From Falsirhodobacter flavus (GTDB taxonomy: Bacteria > Pseudomonadota > Alphaproteobacteria > Rhodobacterales > Rhodobacteraceae): a stretch of 64,000 nucleotides of DNA. Positions 29,860 to 39,009 of this stretch are shown piece after piece. Position numbers and translations under genes: made by a program. How positions within the stretch are numbered: position 1 is the stretch's first letter; each line of letters opens with the position of its first letter. The stretch spans positions 310,001-374,000 of the forward strand of contig JARWBI010000002.1 in the NCBI GenBank assembly GCA_029846755.1, in the 5' to 3' direction. The notes below the pieces were generated by a model, which saw only the letters and a program-made list of their open reading frames with translations, was not told the DNA's origin and ran no database searches.

Positions 29860-31146
29860 TCAGATCCCCAGCAAGGCCTGCATCATCGCGTCCACGGTCT
29901 GGATGACCTTGGCATTCGCGGCATAGGCCTGTTCGATCATCAACAGCTTCTGCATCTCGGTATCCGTGTCGACGCCGCCCTGAAGCTCGGCCACGCGGAG
30001 CGTATCGGCGCGTGCGGTGGAAAAGGCGGCGGCAGCTTCGGCGGTAACGCGCTTCGTCGATACGCCCGACAGAACTTCGGTCGCGGCGGCTGAAAGGCCC
30101 GCCATTCCCGAAAGCATCCCGTTCAGACGCGAGGCATCACCGCCCGCCCCCGGCGCGGCCGCATCCAGCCCGTCGCGCAGGCGCCACGGCTCGGCGGCAG
30201 CTTCGCCGGTGAAAAGCCCGGTTCCGGCGAACCGCGCGCGCAGATCGGCATCAAAGGTGTCCAGCGCCGCCTGCGCCTCGGGCGCGAGGGTGTCGCGGAT
30301 GGCGAATTGGGCGGCCAGATTTCCGCCGCCCGCCCCGCCGGCCCCCGAGAGCGGCAGCGGCTGGCCGTTCAGCGTCAGGCCGGACAAGGCGCCGCTTTCG
30401 ACGCTCATCCCCGGAACGATCACACCCGCCTTCTGGAACCCGAGCTGCGCTGCCTTGCCGTCCAGCAGCATCGCGCCGTCCTTGGTCATAAGCGCGATCT
30501 GACCGTTGCCCCGGTCGATCTCGCGCAGCGGAACATGCTGGGCGATGCGGTCCACCGTCTGCTGACGCTGGTCCAGAAGCGCGCCGACGTCGCGGCCCTG
30601 GCTGCCATCCACCGCGATGCGGGCGTTCAGATCTTCCAGCTGCTTCAGGGCTGCATTGATCTCGTCCACCGCCGAAGCGATGCCGGTTTCCGCATCCTGC
30701 CGCGCGCCCTGGGTCTGGTCCGTGATCCCCCGGACATGCCCGGCAAGCGCGCCGCCAGCCGACACCACCGCCGCCAGCCGCGCATCCGACTGCGGCTGCG
30801 AGGCCGCGTCGATCAGCGCCGTCTCCAGCCCGGAAACCATCCCGCCGAGCGAGCCTGCCCCTGTCGTTCCGATCGACTTTTCGATCTTCGACAGAAACGC
30901 CGCGACGCTGCCATCCGCCGCCGCGCCGGCGTCGGCAATCCGCCGGTCCCCGATCAGCGCACGGTCGGCAAAGCGGGTGACGCCGGTCACCGCGACCCCG
31001 CCCGTCATCCGCGACGACAGCGCCAGCTCGCGCAGACCGTAACCTTCGGTCAGCGCGTTGGCCACGTTCTGCGACGTCATCTCTGCCGCGCGGGACGATA
31101 CGGTCAAGCCCGAACGGGCGATGGAAAGGGCAGCGGTCAGCGACAT
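29860..31146 (-). CDS. flgK: Flagellar hook-associated protein 1 (FlgK)
   Basis: FlgK links the hook to FlgL. The 428-residue protein begins with the rod/hook family motif LSIARSGLTVSSRAAEMTSQNVAN and ends with DTEMQKLLMIEQAYAANAKVIQTVDAMMQALLGI, the C-terminal D0 helix. It is shorter than enterobacterial FlgK (about 547 residues), with a compact central domain, as is common in Alphaproteobacteria. It lies 2 bp upstream of flgL and 10 bp downstream of flgE. Confidence 0.92.
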   Translation of the reverse strand: MSLTAALSIARSGLTVSSRAAEMTSQNVANALTEGYGLRELALSSRMTGGVAVTGVTRFADRALIGDRRIADAGAAADGSVAAFLSKIEKSIGTTGAGSLGGMVSGLETALIDAASQPQSDARLAAVVSAGGALAGHVRGITDQTQGARQDAETGIASAVDEINAALKQLEDLNARIAVDGSQGRDVGALLDQRQQTVDRIAQHVPLREIDRGNGQIALMTKDGAMLLDGKAAQLGFQKAGVIVPGMSVESGALSGLTLNGQPLPLSGAGGAGGGNLAAQFAIRDTLAPEAQAALDTFDADLRARFAGTGLFTGEAAAEPWRLRDGLDAAAPGAGGDASRLNGMLSGMAGLSAAATEVLSGVSTKRVTAEAAAAFSTARADTLRVAELQGGVDTDTEMQKLLMIEQAYAANAKVIQTVDAMMQALLGI

Positions 31147-31156
31147 GGATCAGCCC

Positions 31157-32434
31157 CTAGCGTTTGAGGTTCGTGGTTTCCTGCAGCATCTGGTCCACCG
31201 TCTGGATGATCTTGGCGTTGGACGAATAGGCGTGCTGCGTCTGGATCAGTTGGGTCAGTTCCTGCGCGACATCGGTGGCCGATTCCTCGCGCATATATCC
31301 TTGGGTCGTGCCCGTCGGCCCGTCTCCCGCCGTCCACAGATAGAAGTTTCCGGCATCGGGTGTGATGCGATAGGTCTGCCCCTCCATGGATTGCAGCCCG
31401 TTCGCGTTGGTCACGTCGACCACCGGCACCTGATAGATCACGCGGCTGAAGCCCTGATCGTAAAGCGCGTGGACCATCCCCTTCTCGTCGATTTCGACCG
31501 AGACGAGGCTGCCGACCGCCGATCCGTTCTTGGTCACGATGGTCGGAGCATAGGTGTCGGAAAGCTGCGTCATGCCGTTGGTCGCGCCGGGCTTGCCGAT
31601 CTCGAACGACACGGGTCCGTCGGACAGGCCAAGCGTCATCTTGCCCGTGGCCGGGTCGTAAGCTCCACCGGACACTGTGGCAACGCTGCCCAGCGTGCCG
31701 CCGCCGATCTGGCTTTCATCGAATGTCAGCACGTATTCGCCAACCGACGCCCCCGTCGCACCGTCGGTGACCGTCATCGTCCATTCGTTCGACGATCCGT
31801 CCGCGGGAACCGTCGGGGTAAAGGTCATCGTCAGCTTCTGCGACGTGCCGAGGTTGTCGAAATATTCCATCGTCTGGCTGATCGGCTCGCCCGCCGCCCC
31901 GGCGACCGTTCCCGTCGCGGGCAGGTTCACCGCCATCTTCATCGCGGTGGTCGGGTTCGACACGAACTGGTTGCCGTTCACCGTCACCGGCTGAAGCGCG
32001 GCCAGCGAATCGCGCGCCATCGCCGGGATCGTCCCGTCGGGATTCGCAGGCCAGCCCATCAGCGTCAGGCCCGAATCCGTGGTCAGGATGCCATTTTCAT
32101 CCGCGCGGAAGGATCCTGTCGTGGTCAGCAGCGTCTCTCCCCCCGTCGTCTGCACGGGCAGGAAACCGCGCCCGTTGATCGCGATGTCGGTGGCGTTCGT
32201 CGTGCCGATCAGCGCGCCGCGTTCGTCGATCAGGCGCATGGTGCTGGTGCGCACCCCCCCGGCGGAATAGCTGCCCGAGTTGTTCCCCGCATTCACCATC
32301 TGGAAGAAATCCGCCTCGGCCCGTTTGTAGCCATAGGTGCCGGAGTTCGCGATATTGTCCGAAATGCTGGCCAGCCGCGCCGAGTTGGCGTTCAGCCCCG
32401 CCACGCCTGCGTTCATCGATGATGATATCGTCAT
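31157..32434 (-). CDS. flgE: Flagellar hook protein
   Basis: FlgE polymerises into the flagellar hook. The 425-residue protein opens with MNAGVAGLNANSARLASISDNIANSGTYGYKRAEADF and closes with ATDVAQELTQLIQTQHAYSSNAKIIQTVDQML, the paired D0 helices (quoted here in pieces of a longer motif set). The domain between them fits FlgE. A near-CtrA motif lies about 50 bp upstream (32482-32496). It begins 58 bp downstream of the motB stop. Confidence 0.93.
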   Translation of the reverse strand: MTISSSMNAGVAGLNANSARLASISDNIANSGTYGYKRAEADFFQMVNAGNNSGSYSAGGVRTSTMRLIDERGALIGTTNATDIAINGRGFLPVQTTGGETLLTTTGSFRADENGILTTDSGLTLMGWPANPDGTIPAMARDSLAALQPVTVNGNQFVSNPTTAMKMAVNLPATGTVAGAAGEPISQTMEYFDNLGTSQKLTMTFTPTVPADGSSNEWTMTVTDGATGASVGEYVLTFDESQIGGGTLGSVATVSGGAYDPATGKMTLGLSDGPVSFEIGKPGATNGMTQLSDTYAPTIVTKNGSAVGSLVSVEIDEKGMVHALYDQGFSRVIYQVPVVDVTNANGLQSMEGQTYRITPDAGNFYLWTAGDGPTGTTQGYMREESATDVAQELTQLIQTQHAYSSNAKIIQTVDQMLQETTNLKR

Positions 32435-32481
32435 GGGAATCGCACCTTTCTGCTGCTTGCCCCGACATTCGGCGGGCTGGC

Positions 32482-32496
32482 TTAATTTTGGCCTAA
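32482..32496 (-). promoter_or_regulatory. Near-consensus CtrA-type motif upstream of flgE
   Basis: TTAA at 32482-32485 and CTAA at 32493-32496 are separated by 7 bp, one base off the CtrA consensus TTAA-N7-TTAA. The motif overlaps the motB stop codon and lies 47 bp upstream of the flgE start. Control of flagellar genes by CtrA is established in several Rhodobacterales, but one mismatch and the overlap with coding sequence keep this tentative. Confidence 0.3.
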
Positions 32497-33317
32497 CGGT
32501 CGCGGCGAAGCAGGATCACCTCGATCCGGTTGTTGCGGATCGCCATCGGATTGGCCGTCACGGGCCGCCGGTCGGCATGGCCCGTCACGCGCTTCATCCG
32601 CGCGGGGTCCAGCCCAGACGCGTCCAGAACCTGCCGCATCGCCTGCGCCCGCGCCGCCGACAGATCCCAGACCGGATTGCGGATCATCATCATCGGATAG
32701 GCGCGCACATGCCCCGAGACCGCCAGATCGTTGGTCGTGATCGGCAGCGTCTCGGCCAGCAGCCGAGCGACGTCGCGCAGGACGGGGCGCGGCTCGGCAG
32801 TGTCGACATGGAACAGCGGCACGTCCTCCAGGTCGAAGATCTCGATCACCAGCCCCTCGTCCGTCACCTTGGTCACGACATGGCGCAGGGCGCTTTCCAT
32901 CGTCATGCTCTCGCCCCCTCGGGCGCGGAGCATATCCTCCAGCGCGGCGCGTTCCTGCTCGCCGCTGCCGGTGTCGCCCCGGCCTGCATCGCCGCGCGCC
33001 TGCTCCACCTCGGTCGGCATGACGCGGGACGCGCCAGCTCCGCTTTGCGCCATCGTATCTTCGGAAAACACCGAATCGCCGCCGAACACATCCGCCCCGC
33101 CGCCCGAGATGCGGTTGACCGGGATCGTCGGGCTGAAGTAATCCGCCAGTCCCTTGCGCTGCTTTTCCGTGGTCGCGTTCAAAAGCCACATCAGCATGAA
33201 GAACGCCATCATCGCGGTCACGAAATCGGCGTAGGCGACCTTCCACGCGCCGCCGTGATGACCGCCCCCGGCGATCACCTTCTTGCGCTTGATGATGATG
33301 GGGCGGTTGGCCTTCAT
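32493..33317 (-). CDS. motB: Flagellar motor stator protein MotB
   Basis: MotB anchors the stator to peptidoglycan and carries protons. The 274-residue protein has a basic cytoplasmic N-terminus, one membrane span with the essential Asp31 in YADFVTAMMAFFMLMWLL, a low-complexity linker (about 70-130) and an OmpA-like peptidoglycan-binding domain ending NPMAIRNNRIEVILL. The start at 33317 is preceded by AGGGAGATCC. No motA lies next to it, so its partner must be encoded elsewhere. Confidence 0.94.
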   Translation of the reverse strand: MKANRPIIIKRKKVIAGGGHHGGAWKVAYADFVTAMMAFFMLMWLLNATTEKQRKGLADYFSPTIPVNRISGGGADVFGGDSVFSEDTMAQSGAGASRVMPTEVEQARGDAGRGDTGSGEQERAALEDMLRARGGESMTMESALRHVVTKVTDEGLVIEIFDLEDVPLFHVDTAEPRPVLRDVARLLAETLPITTNDLAVSGHVRAYPMMMIRNPVWDLSAARAQAMRQVLDASGLDPARMKRVTGHADRRPVTANPMAIRNNRIEVILLRRDR

Positions 33318-33330
33318 CGCGGATCTCCCT

Positions 33331-33357
33331 CTTGCCGGGGCATCTGACCCCGGCAAG
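33331..33357 (-). repeat. 10-bp perfect inverted repeat in the motB leader
   Basis: CTTGCCGGGG at 33331-33340 and its exact complement at 33348-33357 flank a 7-base loop. In the motB message this strong GC hairpin ends 3 bases before the AGGGAG ribosome site. It has no U-run, so it is a poor intrinsic terminator for the glycosyltransferase gene upstream. It may modulate motB translation or act as a transcript-processing barrier. Confidence 0.6.
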
Positions 33358-33369
33358 GTGAAGATCGGC

Positions 33370-34179
33370 TTAATCCTCCAGCGCGCCTGCGGGATCGACC
33401 CCGATCAGCTCGCACATCCGCGCGGCATAGGACCCTGCCAGCGGCACGTTCTTGCGCCACCAGGGCCGCGTGCCGTTGGTATAAAGATGGACCGAAAGCG
33501 TCTGGTCCGTGAAATGCCCCTCGACCCGGCCATGGGGGTCGAAGAACACGTCGTTCAGCTGGAACGGCACGGGATAGAGCACGTCCGGCGTCAGCGCCTT
33601 TTCGTAGTCCCCGGTTGCTTGGGCAAACCACGTGAACGCCTGCGGCCCGAAGGCCGTGCGTTCGGCGTTATAGATCCGCACCGCCTGCGGCAGCGAGGTA
33701 TCCTGCTTGTCCAGCCGCTTCCTCTGCTGCTTGTTGAACCATCCCGGCGCGTCCGGCAGGTTGTCATAATAATCCAGAAGCCGGTCCATCAACTCGCCCT
33801 GCTGCGGGATATAGACGACCCCGCAGTTCAGCGCGCCGCGAAAGCCGTGACCGGCATAGATGTTCTCCATCTCGTCCGGGAAAGGCTTGTGGCAGAAGGC
33901 GTCGCAGTCGATCCAGACCGCACCCGTCGCCCGGATCATCTTGTAGCGGAAGACATTGGACAGAAAACTTTCCGACGTCTGCCCGACAATGCCCATGTCG
34001 ATCTCCATGATCTCGGACGCGGGGCGGACGGTCACGCCTTCGGGCACGTTCGACACTGTATGGGTGCAGTACAGCGTCGTCGGATGCCCGTGGCGGATAT
34101 GCGACAAAAGGCAAAGCTGGTTCAGATATTGCAGCTTCTCGCCGATCCAGAGGGAGGCTACGGGGCGGCGGGTGGTCAT
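33370..34179 (-). CDS. Putative glycosyltransferase with DxD motif
   Basis: This 269-residue soluble protein has the features of a GT-A sugar transferase of the DXD-containing (GT32/capsular polysaccharide synthesis-like) group: FLSNVFRYKMIRATGAVWIDCDAF with the metal-binding D91-x-D93, and NCGVVYIP. It also has an RPWWRKN stretch near the end. The acceptor is unknown. It is divergent from another glycosyltransferase (34278) and upstream of motB. Role in surface polysaccharide or flagellar glycosylation is possible, but there is no direct evidence. Confidence 0.72.
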   Translation of the reverse strand: MTTRRPVASLWIGEKLQYLNQLCLLSHIRHGHPTTLYCTHTVSNVPEGVTVRPASEIMEIDMGIVGQTSESFLSNVFRYKMIRATGAVWIDCDAFCHKPFPDEMENIYAGHGFRGALNCGVVYIPQQGELMDRLLDYYDNLPDAPGWFNKQQRKRLDKQDTSLPQAVRIYNAERTAFGPQAFTWFAQATGDYEKALTPDVLYPVPFQLNDVFFDPHGRVEGHFTDQTLSVHLYTNGTRPWWRKNVPLAGSYAARMCELIGVDPAGALED

Positions 34180-34277
34180 GGGAACCTCGGGACTATCGGC
34201 GGTTGTGCGAACCCTGCCGCATACGCTTCCCCCTGTCCAGCGGTGGTGATAGCGTCGGGCGCGATGAAGGGTGATCC

Positions 34278-35939
34278 ATGACGAAAGTGCCTCTGCCCCA
34301 AGGTCTTGCCAAACGCGTCAGCCCGCATGGGCGCATCACCGCCGTGTCGATGATGAAGGACGAAGGGCCCTTCGTTCTGGAATGGGTCGCGCATCATCTG
34401 GCGGTGGGGTTCACCGATCTGGTCGTCTATACCAACGACTGCTCGGACGGGACCGACACGATGCTGATGCGGCTGGAGGCGATGGGGCTGGCCCATCACC
34501 GCGTCAACGTGATTCCCGAAGGGTTGCGGCCCCAGCCATCCGCGCTGAACCACGCGCAGGACGAACCCATCGTCGGGGAATCGGACTGGGTCATGGTGTT
34601 CGACGCCGACGAGTTCCTGTCGATCCGCCACGGCGACGGCACGCTGGACCCGATGATCGCCGATGCCAAGGCCCAGGGCGCGAACGGTATCGTCATCACA
34701 TGGCGCATCTTTGGCTCGGGCGGGGTGCAGCACTGGTCGCGCGATCCGGTGACGGAACAATACCTGATGGCCGCGCCGCCCGACTGGAACAAGGGTTGGG
34801 GCGTCAAGACGCTGTTCCAGTTCGACCCCGAATACTGGAAGCTGGGCATCCACCGCCCCAAGATGAAATCGAAATGGCTGGAGACCGAGTTCCCCGAAAC
34901 CGTCAAATGGCTGAACGGATCGGGGCGCGAGATGGAAAGCTATTTCAAGTTCCGCGGTTGGCGGTCGATCACCCGCACCATCGGCTATGACTGGGCGCAG
35001 CTGAACCACTATGCGGTGAAGTCCATCGACAGCTATGCCATCCGCAAATTCCGCGGCAACGTGAACAACAAGAAGGACAAATACAACGCCGATTACTGGT
35101 CGCTTCAGGACCGGAACGAGGTGCGCGACGACACGATGCTGCGCTACTCGGCCGAGCGCAAACGCATCTTCGATCTGCTGCTGACCGACCCCGAGTTGAA
35201 CCGCCTGCACTTCGCCGCCGTGGAGCGGGCCGAGACGCGACTGGCCGAGTTCAAGGGAACGCCCGCCTATGACGAATTGGTGGCGGGGCTTCTGGCGGCC
35301 TCACAAGTGCCGATCAGCGCGGTCGAGGCGAAGCCGCCGCAGGCGCGCGACCCCGAAAAGATCGCCGCACTGATGAGCCGGGTGGAAAAGGACACGAACG
35401 CCAAATCCAAGGCCGAACGCGAAAAGACCCCCGCCGCGCCCGCGCCCCCAGCCTATGTGCACGGGATCGACCTGACCGAACCCACCGACGCCCCGTGGTT
35501 CGAAAGCCACGGCATCCTCATGCCCGCCGACCCGCGCGTGTTTTCAGCCACCGGGCTGGAGCAGGTGACGACTGGAAAGCTGGAACGTAACCTCGCCCGC
35601 AACCTGCCGCGTCTGGTGACCGGGGGGCAGCGGCATATGGAGATCGGCGGCGTCGGTTTCATGCCCGTCCGCCTGTCCCGCGAATGCCCGCATCTGGTGC
35701 AGATGGTGGTGGAGCCCGACCCCGCCCGCCGCGCCTTCATCCGGCGTATCTGGGCGCGGAACGGTCTGGCCGAAGGGCCGAACCTGACCCTGACCGATGC
35801 GCCGCTGGCGGGCGCCATCGCCGCCTTCCGCCCGGATTCGATCCTGATCGCCGATCCGAGCGGCCCCATCGCCCAGCTTCACGCGGCGCTGGCGGAAACC
35901 GGCCTGCGCCCCAAGGTCTTCCACCACGCGGTCAGCTGA
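34278..35939 (+). CDS. Two-part protein: GT2/GT92-like glycosyltransferase plus C-terminal methyltransferase-like domain
   Basis: This 553-residue protein begins with a GT-A domain (about 20-290): MMKDEGPFVLEWVAHHLAVG, YTNDCSDGTD and the metal motif DADE (D109/D111). After a charged linker rich in Lys, Glu and Ala (about 350-390) comes a second unit. Its segment from about 453, HMEIGGVGFMPVRL then VVEPDPARRAFIRRI, is spaced like the SAM-binding part of FkbM-type methyltransferases, although the glycine motif is weak. It may therefore be degenerate. The 3' end overlaps the convergent RND gene by 8 bp. Confidence 0.75.
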   Translation: MTKVPLPQGLAKRVSPHGRITAVSMMKDEGPFVLEWVAHHLAVGFTDLVVYTNDCSDGTDTMLMRLEAMGLAHHRVNVIPEGLRPQPSALNHAQDEPIVGESDWVMVFDADEFLSIRHGDGTLDPMIADAKAQGANGIVITWRIFGSGGVQHWSRDPVTEQYLMAAPPDWNKGWGVKTLFQFDPEYWKLGIHRPKMKSKWLETEFPETVKWLNGSGREMESYFKFRGWRSITRTIGYDWAQLNHYAVKSIDSYAIRKFRGNVNNKKDKYNADYWSLQDRNEVRDDTMLRYSAERKRIFDLLLTDPELNRLHFAAVERAETRLAEFKGTPAYDELVAGLLAASQVPISAVEAKPPQARDPEKIAALMSRVEKDTNAKSKAEREKTPAAPAPPAYVHGIDLTEPTDAPWFESHGILMPADPRVFSATGLEQVTTGKLERNLARNLPRLVTGGQRHMEIGGVGFMPVRLSRECPHLVQMVVEPDPARRAFIRRIWARNGLAEGPNLTLTDAPLAGAIAAFRPDSILIADPSGPIAQLHAALAETGLRPKVFHHAVS

Positions 35940-38900
35940 ACATCCGCTCCTGATCCTTGTGCTTCATGGCATGGCGCGCATCGGATTCCGCGATGAAGGT
36001 ATAGAACATCGGCACGACGAACAGCGTGAACACCGTTCCGATCAGCAGCCCGGTGAAGATCACCATCCCCATCGCCTGACGCGCCGCGGCCCCCGCGCCT
36101 TCGGCGATCAGCAGCGGCACGACCGCAAGCGCCATCGCCGCCGTGGTCATCAGGATCGGCCGCAGCCGCACCTTGGCCGCCGCGACGATGGCCTGTCTGC
36201 GCGACATGCCATGCTCATCCCGCTGCTGGTTTGCGAACTCCACCATCAGGATGCCGTGCTTGGTTATCAGCCCGATCAGCGTGATAAGCCCCACCTGAGT
36301 ATAGATGTTCAGCGTGCCCACCCCGAAGAACAGCGGCAGCACCGCGCCGAAGATCGACAGCGGCACCGACATCATGATGATGAACGGATCGCGGAAGCTC
36401 TCGAACTGCGCCGCCAGCACCAGATAGATGACCAGAACCGCCGCACCGAAGGCCAGAAGGATCGTGTTGCCCTGCGAGACCTCCAGCCGCGACTGGCCGG
36501 AATAGTCGATGAAGAACCCCTCCTCCATCTTGTCGCGCGTAATCCGTTCCAGTTCCGCCAGCGCGTCGCCGGTCGAAGTGCCGATGGCGGGCAGCGCGGT
36601 CAGCGTCGCTGCATTCAACTGGTTGAACTGTTCGATCGACGCGGGCGACGCCTCGGTCCGGACCTGCGTGACCGATGACAGCGGCACCATTTCCCCGGTC
36701 GAGGCGCGGACGAAGAACTTGGTCAGATCCTCTGGATTGGCGCGGAATTCGCGCGGCACCTGCGTGATGACGTCATAGCTGTCGGATTCCAGATCGAATT
36801 CGGCCACGGACGCGCCGCCGACCAGAACCCCCAGCGTGGTGCCGATGTCCGACACCGGCACGTTCAGCGCCGCCGCCCGGTCGCGGTCGATGGTCACCCG
36901 TACCTGCGGCGCATCGAAGGACAGCGAATTCTGGACGATGATGAACCGCCCCGAAGCCATCGCCTCGTCCACGATGGCGTCCGAGATTTCGACCACCCGT
37001 TCGGGCGAATGGATGGATTGCAGCACCAGCGACACCGGCAGTCCTCCCCCGGTCCCCGGCAGCGTCGGCGGCGCGAAGACGAAGGCCTGCATCCCGTTGC
37101 CCGCGTCCAGCTTGCCCTGAATCTCCTGCTGGATTTCCGATTGGCTGCGGTCGCGGTCCGCCCAGTCCTTCAACGCCCAGATATAGAAGCCCGAGCTTTC
37201 CTGCCCGCCGAAGCCCGCCAGAGAAAACTCGGTCCGCACCTCGGGGATGCCGGACGTGTTCTTGGAGATGTCGTCGGTATACAGTTTCGTATAGGCCTTC
37301 GTCGCGTATCGCGGCCCCTCGATCAGCGAGAACAGCGCGCCCTGATCCTCCTCGGGGGCAAGCTCGGTCGTGGTGTTGACGAACATGAATGCCGTCACTC
37401 CCATCAGCGCCGCCACCATGATCGCCGTAACCGGCCGGTAATCCAAAGACGACGACACGCGCCGTTCATACCAATTCGACACCCGGTCCGAGGTGCGATC
37501 CACGATGCGCTGGAAGCGGCTGGTCGTATCGTGCTTCAGAAGCCGCGCCGCCATCGCGGGCGTGATGGTCAGCGCGACCACGCCCGAAATGATGACCGAC
37601 CCCGCCAGCGTCAGCGCGAATTCCGCAAACAGCGCTCCGGTCAGCCCGCCGGTGAAGGCCAGCGGCGACAGCACGGCCGCCAGCGTGATCGTCATCGCGA
37701 TGACCGGGCCGGTGATTTCCTTCATCCCCTGGATCGCGGCGCGGGCGGGCTTCATCCCATCCTCGATATGGCGGTGGATGTTTTCGACCACGACGATGGC
37801 GTCATCCACCACCAGCCCGATGGCCAGCACCATCGCCAGCAGCGTCAGAAGGTTCAGGGAATAGCCCAAGGCGAGCATGATCGCGCAGACCCCGACCAGC
37901 GACAGCGGGATCGTCGCAATCGGCATCAGCACCGACCGGAACGAGCCGAGGAACAGCAGGATCACCACCACCACGATCACGATGGCCTCGGCGATGGTCT
38001 TGAACACTTCGTAGATGGAGGCGCTGATCGTCTCGGTCGAATCGTAGACCATGGTGATGGTCATGCCCTCTGGCAGGGTCGCCTCGATGGCCGGCAGTTC
38101 GGCCAGAACGGCGGCGGAGACGTCCAAAGGGTTGGCGGCGGGCGTCTGCGTCAGGCCGATGAAGGTGCCGGGCGTTCCGTTGAAGGTCACGATCTCGTCC
38201 GGCGTCTCCGATGCAAGCTCCACCCGCGCGACGTCGTGCAGGCGCACCACGCCGCCATCCTCGGTCACGACCAGCGGCAGCATCCCGAACGCCTCGGCGG
38301 TCTGAAGCGTGGATTCAAGCGTGATGGGATAGGTGACGTATTCGCCCTCGGTCTTGCCCGGCGCAGAGAGGAAGTTCGATGCGTTGATCGCGGCCAGAAT
38401 CTCGCTGGCTGTCACGCCGCGCGCGGCCAGCTTTTCCGGGTCGATCCACACACGCATGGCGTAGTTGGCGGCACCAAGGATCTGCATCTCGGCCACGCCC
38501 TGGATCGTGGACACGCGCGGGCGCACCACCCGTTCCAGATATTCGGTCAACTGTTCCGGCGTCATGTTGGGGTTCTGCACCGCCAGATACATGAGCGCGA
38601 AATCGTCGCCGGTGCCCTTCACGATCACCGGATCGTCGGATTCGTCGGGCAGATCGCCGCGCACCTGCTGCACCTTGGACAGCACCTCGGCCAGCGCGGT
38701 GTCGGGGTTCGCGCCCAGTTCCATCTGCACCGTCACCACCGAAGCCGAGGGGCGCGACTGGCTGGTGACGTAGTCGATGTTTTCCGTCGTCGCCACGGCG
38801 CGGGCGATGGGCGCCGTGATGAAGCCCTGGATCAGATCGGGCGCGGCACCGGGATAGGTGGTGGTGATGGTGATCGCCGTTTCTTCGACCTCGGGGTATT

Positions 38901-39006
38901 GACGAACGGGCATGTTCAGCACCGACGCGATGCCGAGGAACAGGATCAGTGCCGCCAGCACCGTAGACAGCACCGGGCGGCGGATGAAGATTTCCGAGAA
39001 ATTCAT
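35932..39006 (-). CDS. RND efflux transporter, inner-membrane permease (HAE1/AcrB type)
   Basis: This 1024-residue protein has the RND layout of 12 membrane helices with two large periplasmic loops. The proton-relay pair is visible in GLVVDDAIVVVENIHRHIEDG, and the N-terminus FIRRPVLSTVLAALILFLGI and PEVEETAITITTTYPGA motif are typical of the hydrophobe/amphiphile exporters. It should use the proton gradient to extrude hydrophobic or amphiphilic compounds. The adaptor gene lies 3 bp upstream. No outer-membrane TolC-type gene is present in the window. Confidence 0.95.
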   Translation of the reverse strand: MNFSEIFIRRPVLSTVLAALILFLGIASVLNMPVRQYPEVEETAITITTTYPGAAPDLIQGFITAPIARAVATTENIDYVTSQSRPSASVVTVQMELGANPDTALAEVLSKVQQVRGDLPDESDDPVIVKGTGDDFALMYLAVQNPNMTPEQLTEYLERVVRPRVSTIQGVAEMQILGAANYAMRVWIDPEKLAARGVTASEILAAINASNFLSAPGKTEGEYVTYPITLESTLQTAEAFGMLPLVVTEDGGVVRLHDVARVELASETPDEIVTFNGTPGTFIGLTQTPAANPLDVSAAVLAELPAIEATLPEGMTITMVYDSTETISASIYEVFKTIAEAIVIVVVVILLFLGSFRSVLMPIATIPLSLVGVCAIMLALGYSLNLLTLLAMVLAIGLVVDDAIVVVENIHRHIEDGMKPARAAIQGMKEITGPVIAMTITLAAVLSPLAFTGGLTGALFAEFALTLAGSVIISGVVALTITPAMAARLLKHDTTSRFQRIVDRTSDRVSNWYERRVSSSLDYRPVTAIMVAALMGVTAFMFVNTTTELAPEEDQGALFSLIEGPRYATKAYTKLYTDDISKNTSGIPEVRTEFSLAGFGGQESSGFYIWALKDWADRDRSQSEIQQEIQGKLDAGNGMQAFVFAPPTLPGTGGGLPVSLVLQSIHSPERVVEISDAIVDEAMASGRFIIVQNSLSFDAPQVRVTIDRDRAAALNVPVSDIGTTLGVLVGGASVAEFDLESDSYDVITQVPREFRANPEDLTKFFVRASTGEMVPLSSVTQVRTEASPASIEQFNQLNAATLTALPAIGTSTGDALAELERITRDKMEEGFFIDYSGQSRLEVSQGNTILLAFGAAVLVIYLVLAAQFESFRDPFIIMMSVPLSIFGAVLPLFFGVGTLNIYTQVGLITLIGLITKHGILMVEFANQQRDEHGMSRRQAIVAAAKVRLRPILMTTAAMALAVVPLLIAEGAGAAARQAMGMVIFTGLLIGTVFTLFVVPMFYTFIAESDARHAMKHKDQERMFS

Positions 39007-39009
39007 CGC

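Noticed and set aside
33331-33357. The motB leader hairpin as an intrinsic terminator
   Set aside because: There is no U-tract after the stem in either direction. It is kept only as an inverted repeat.
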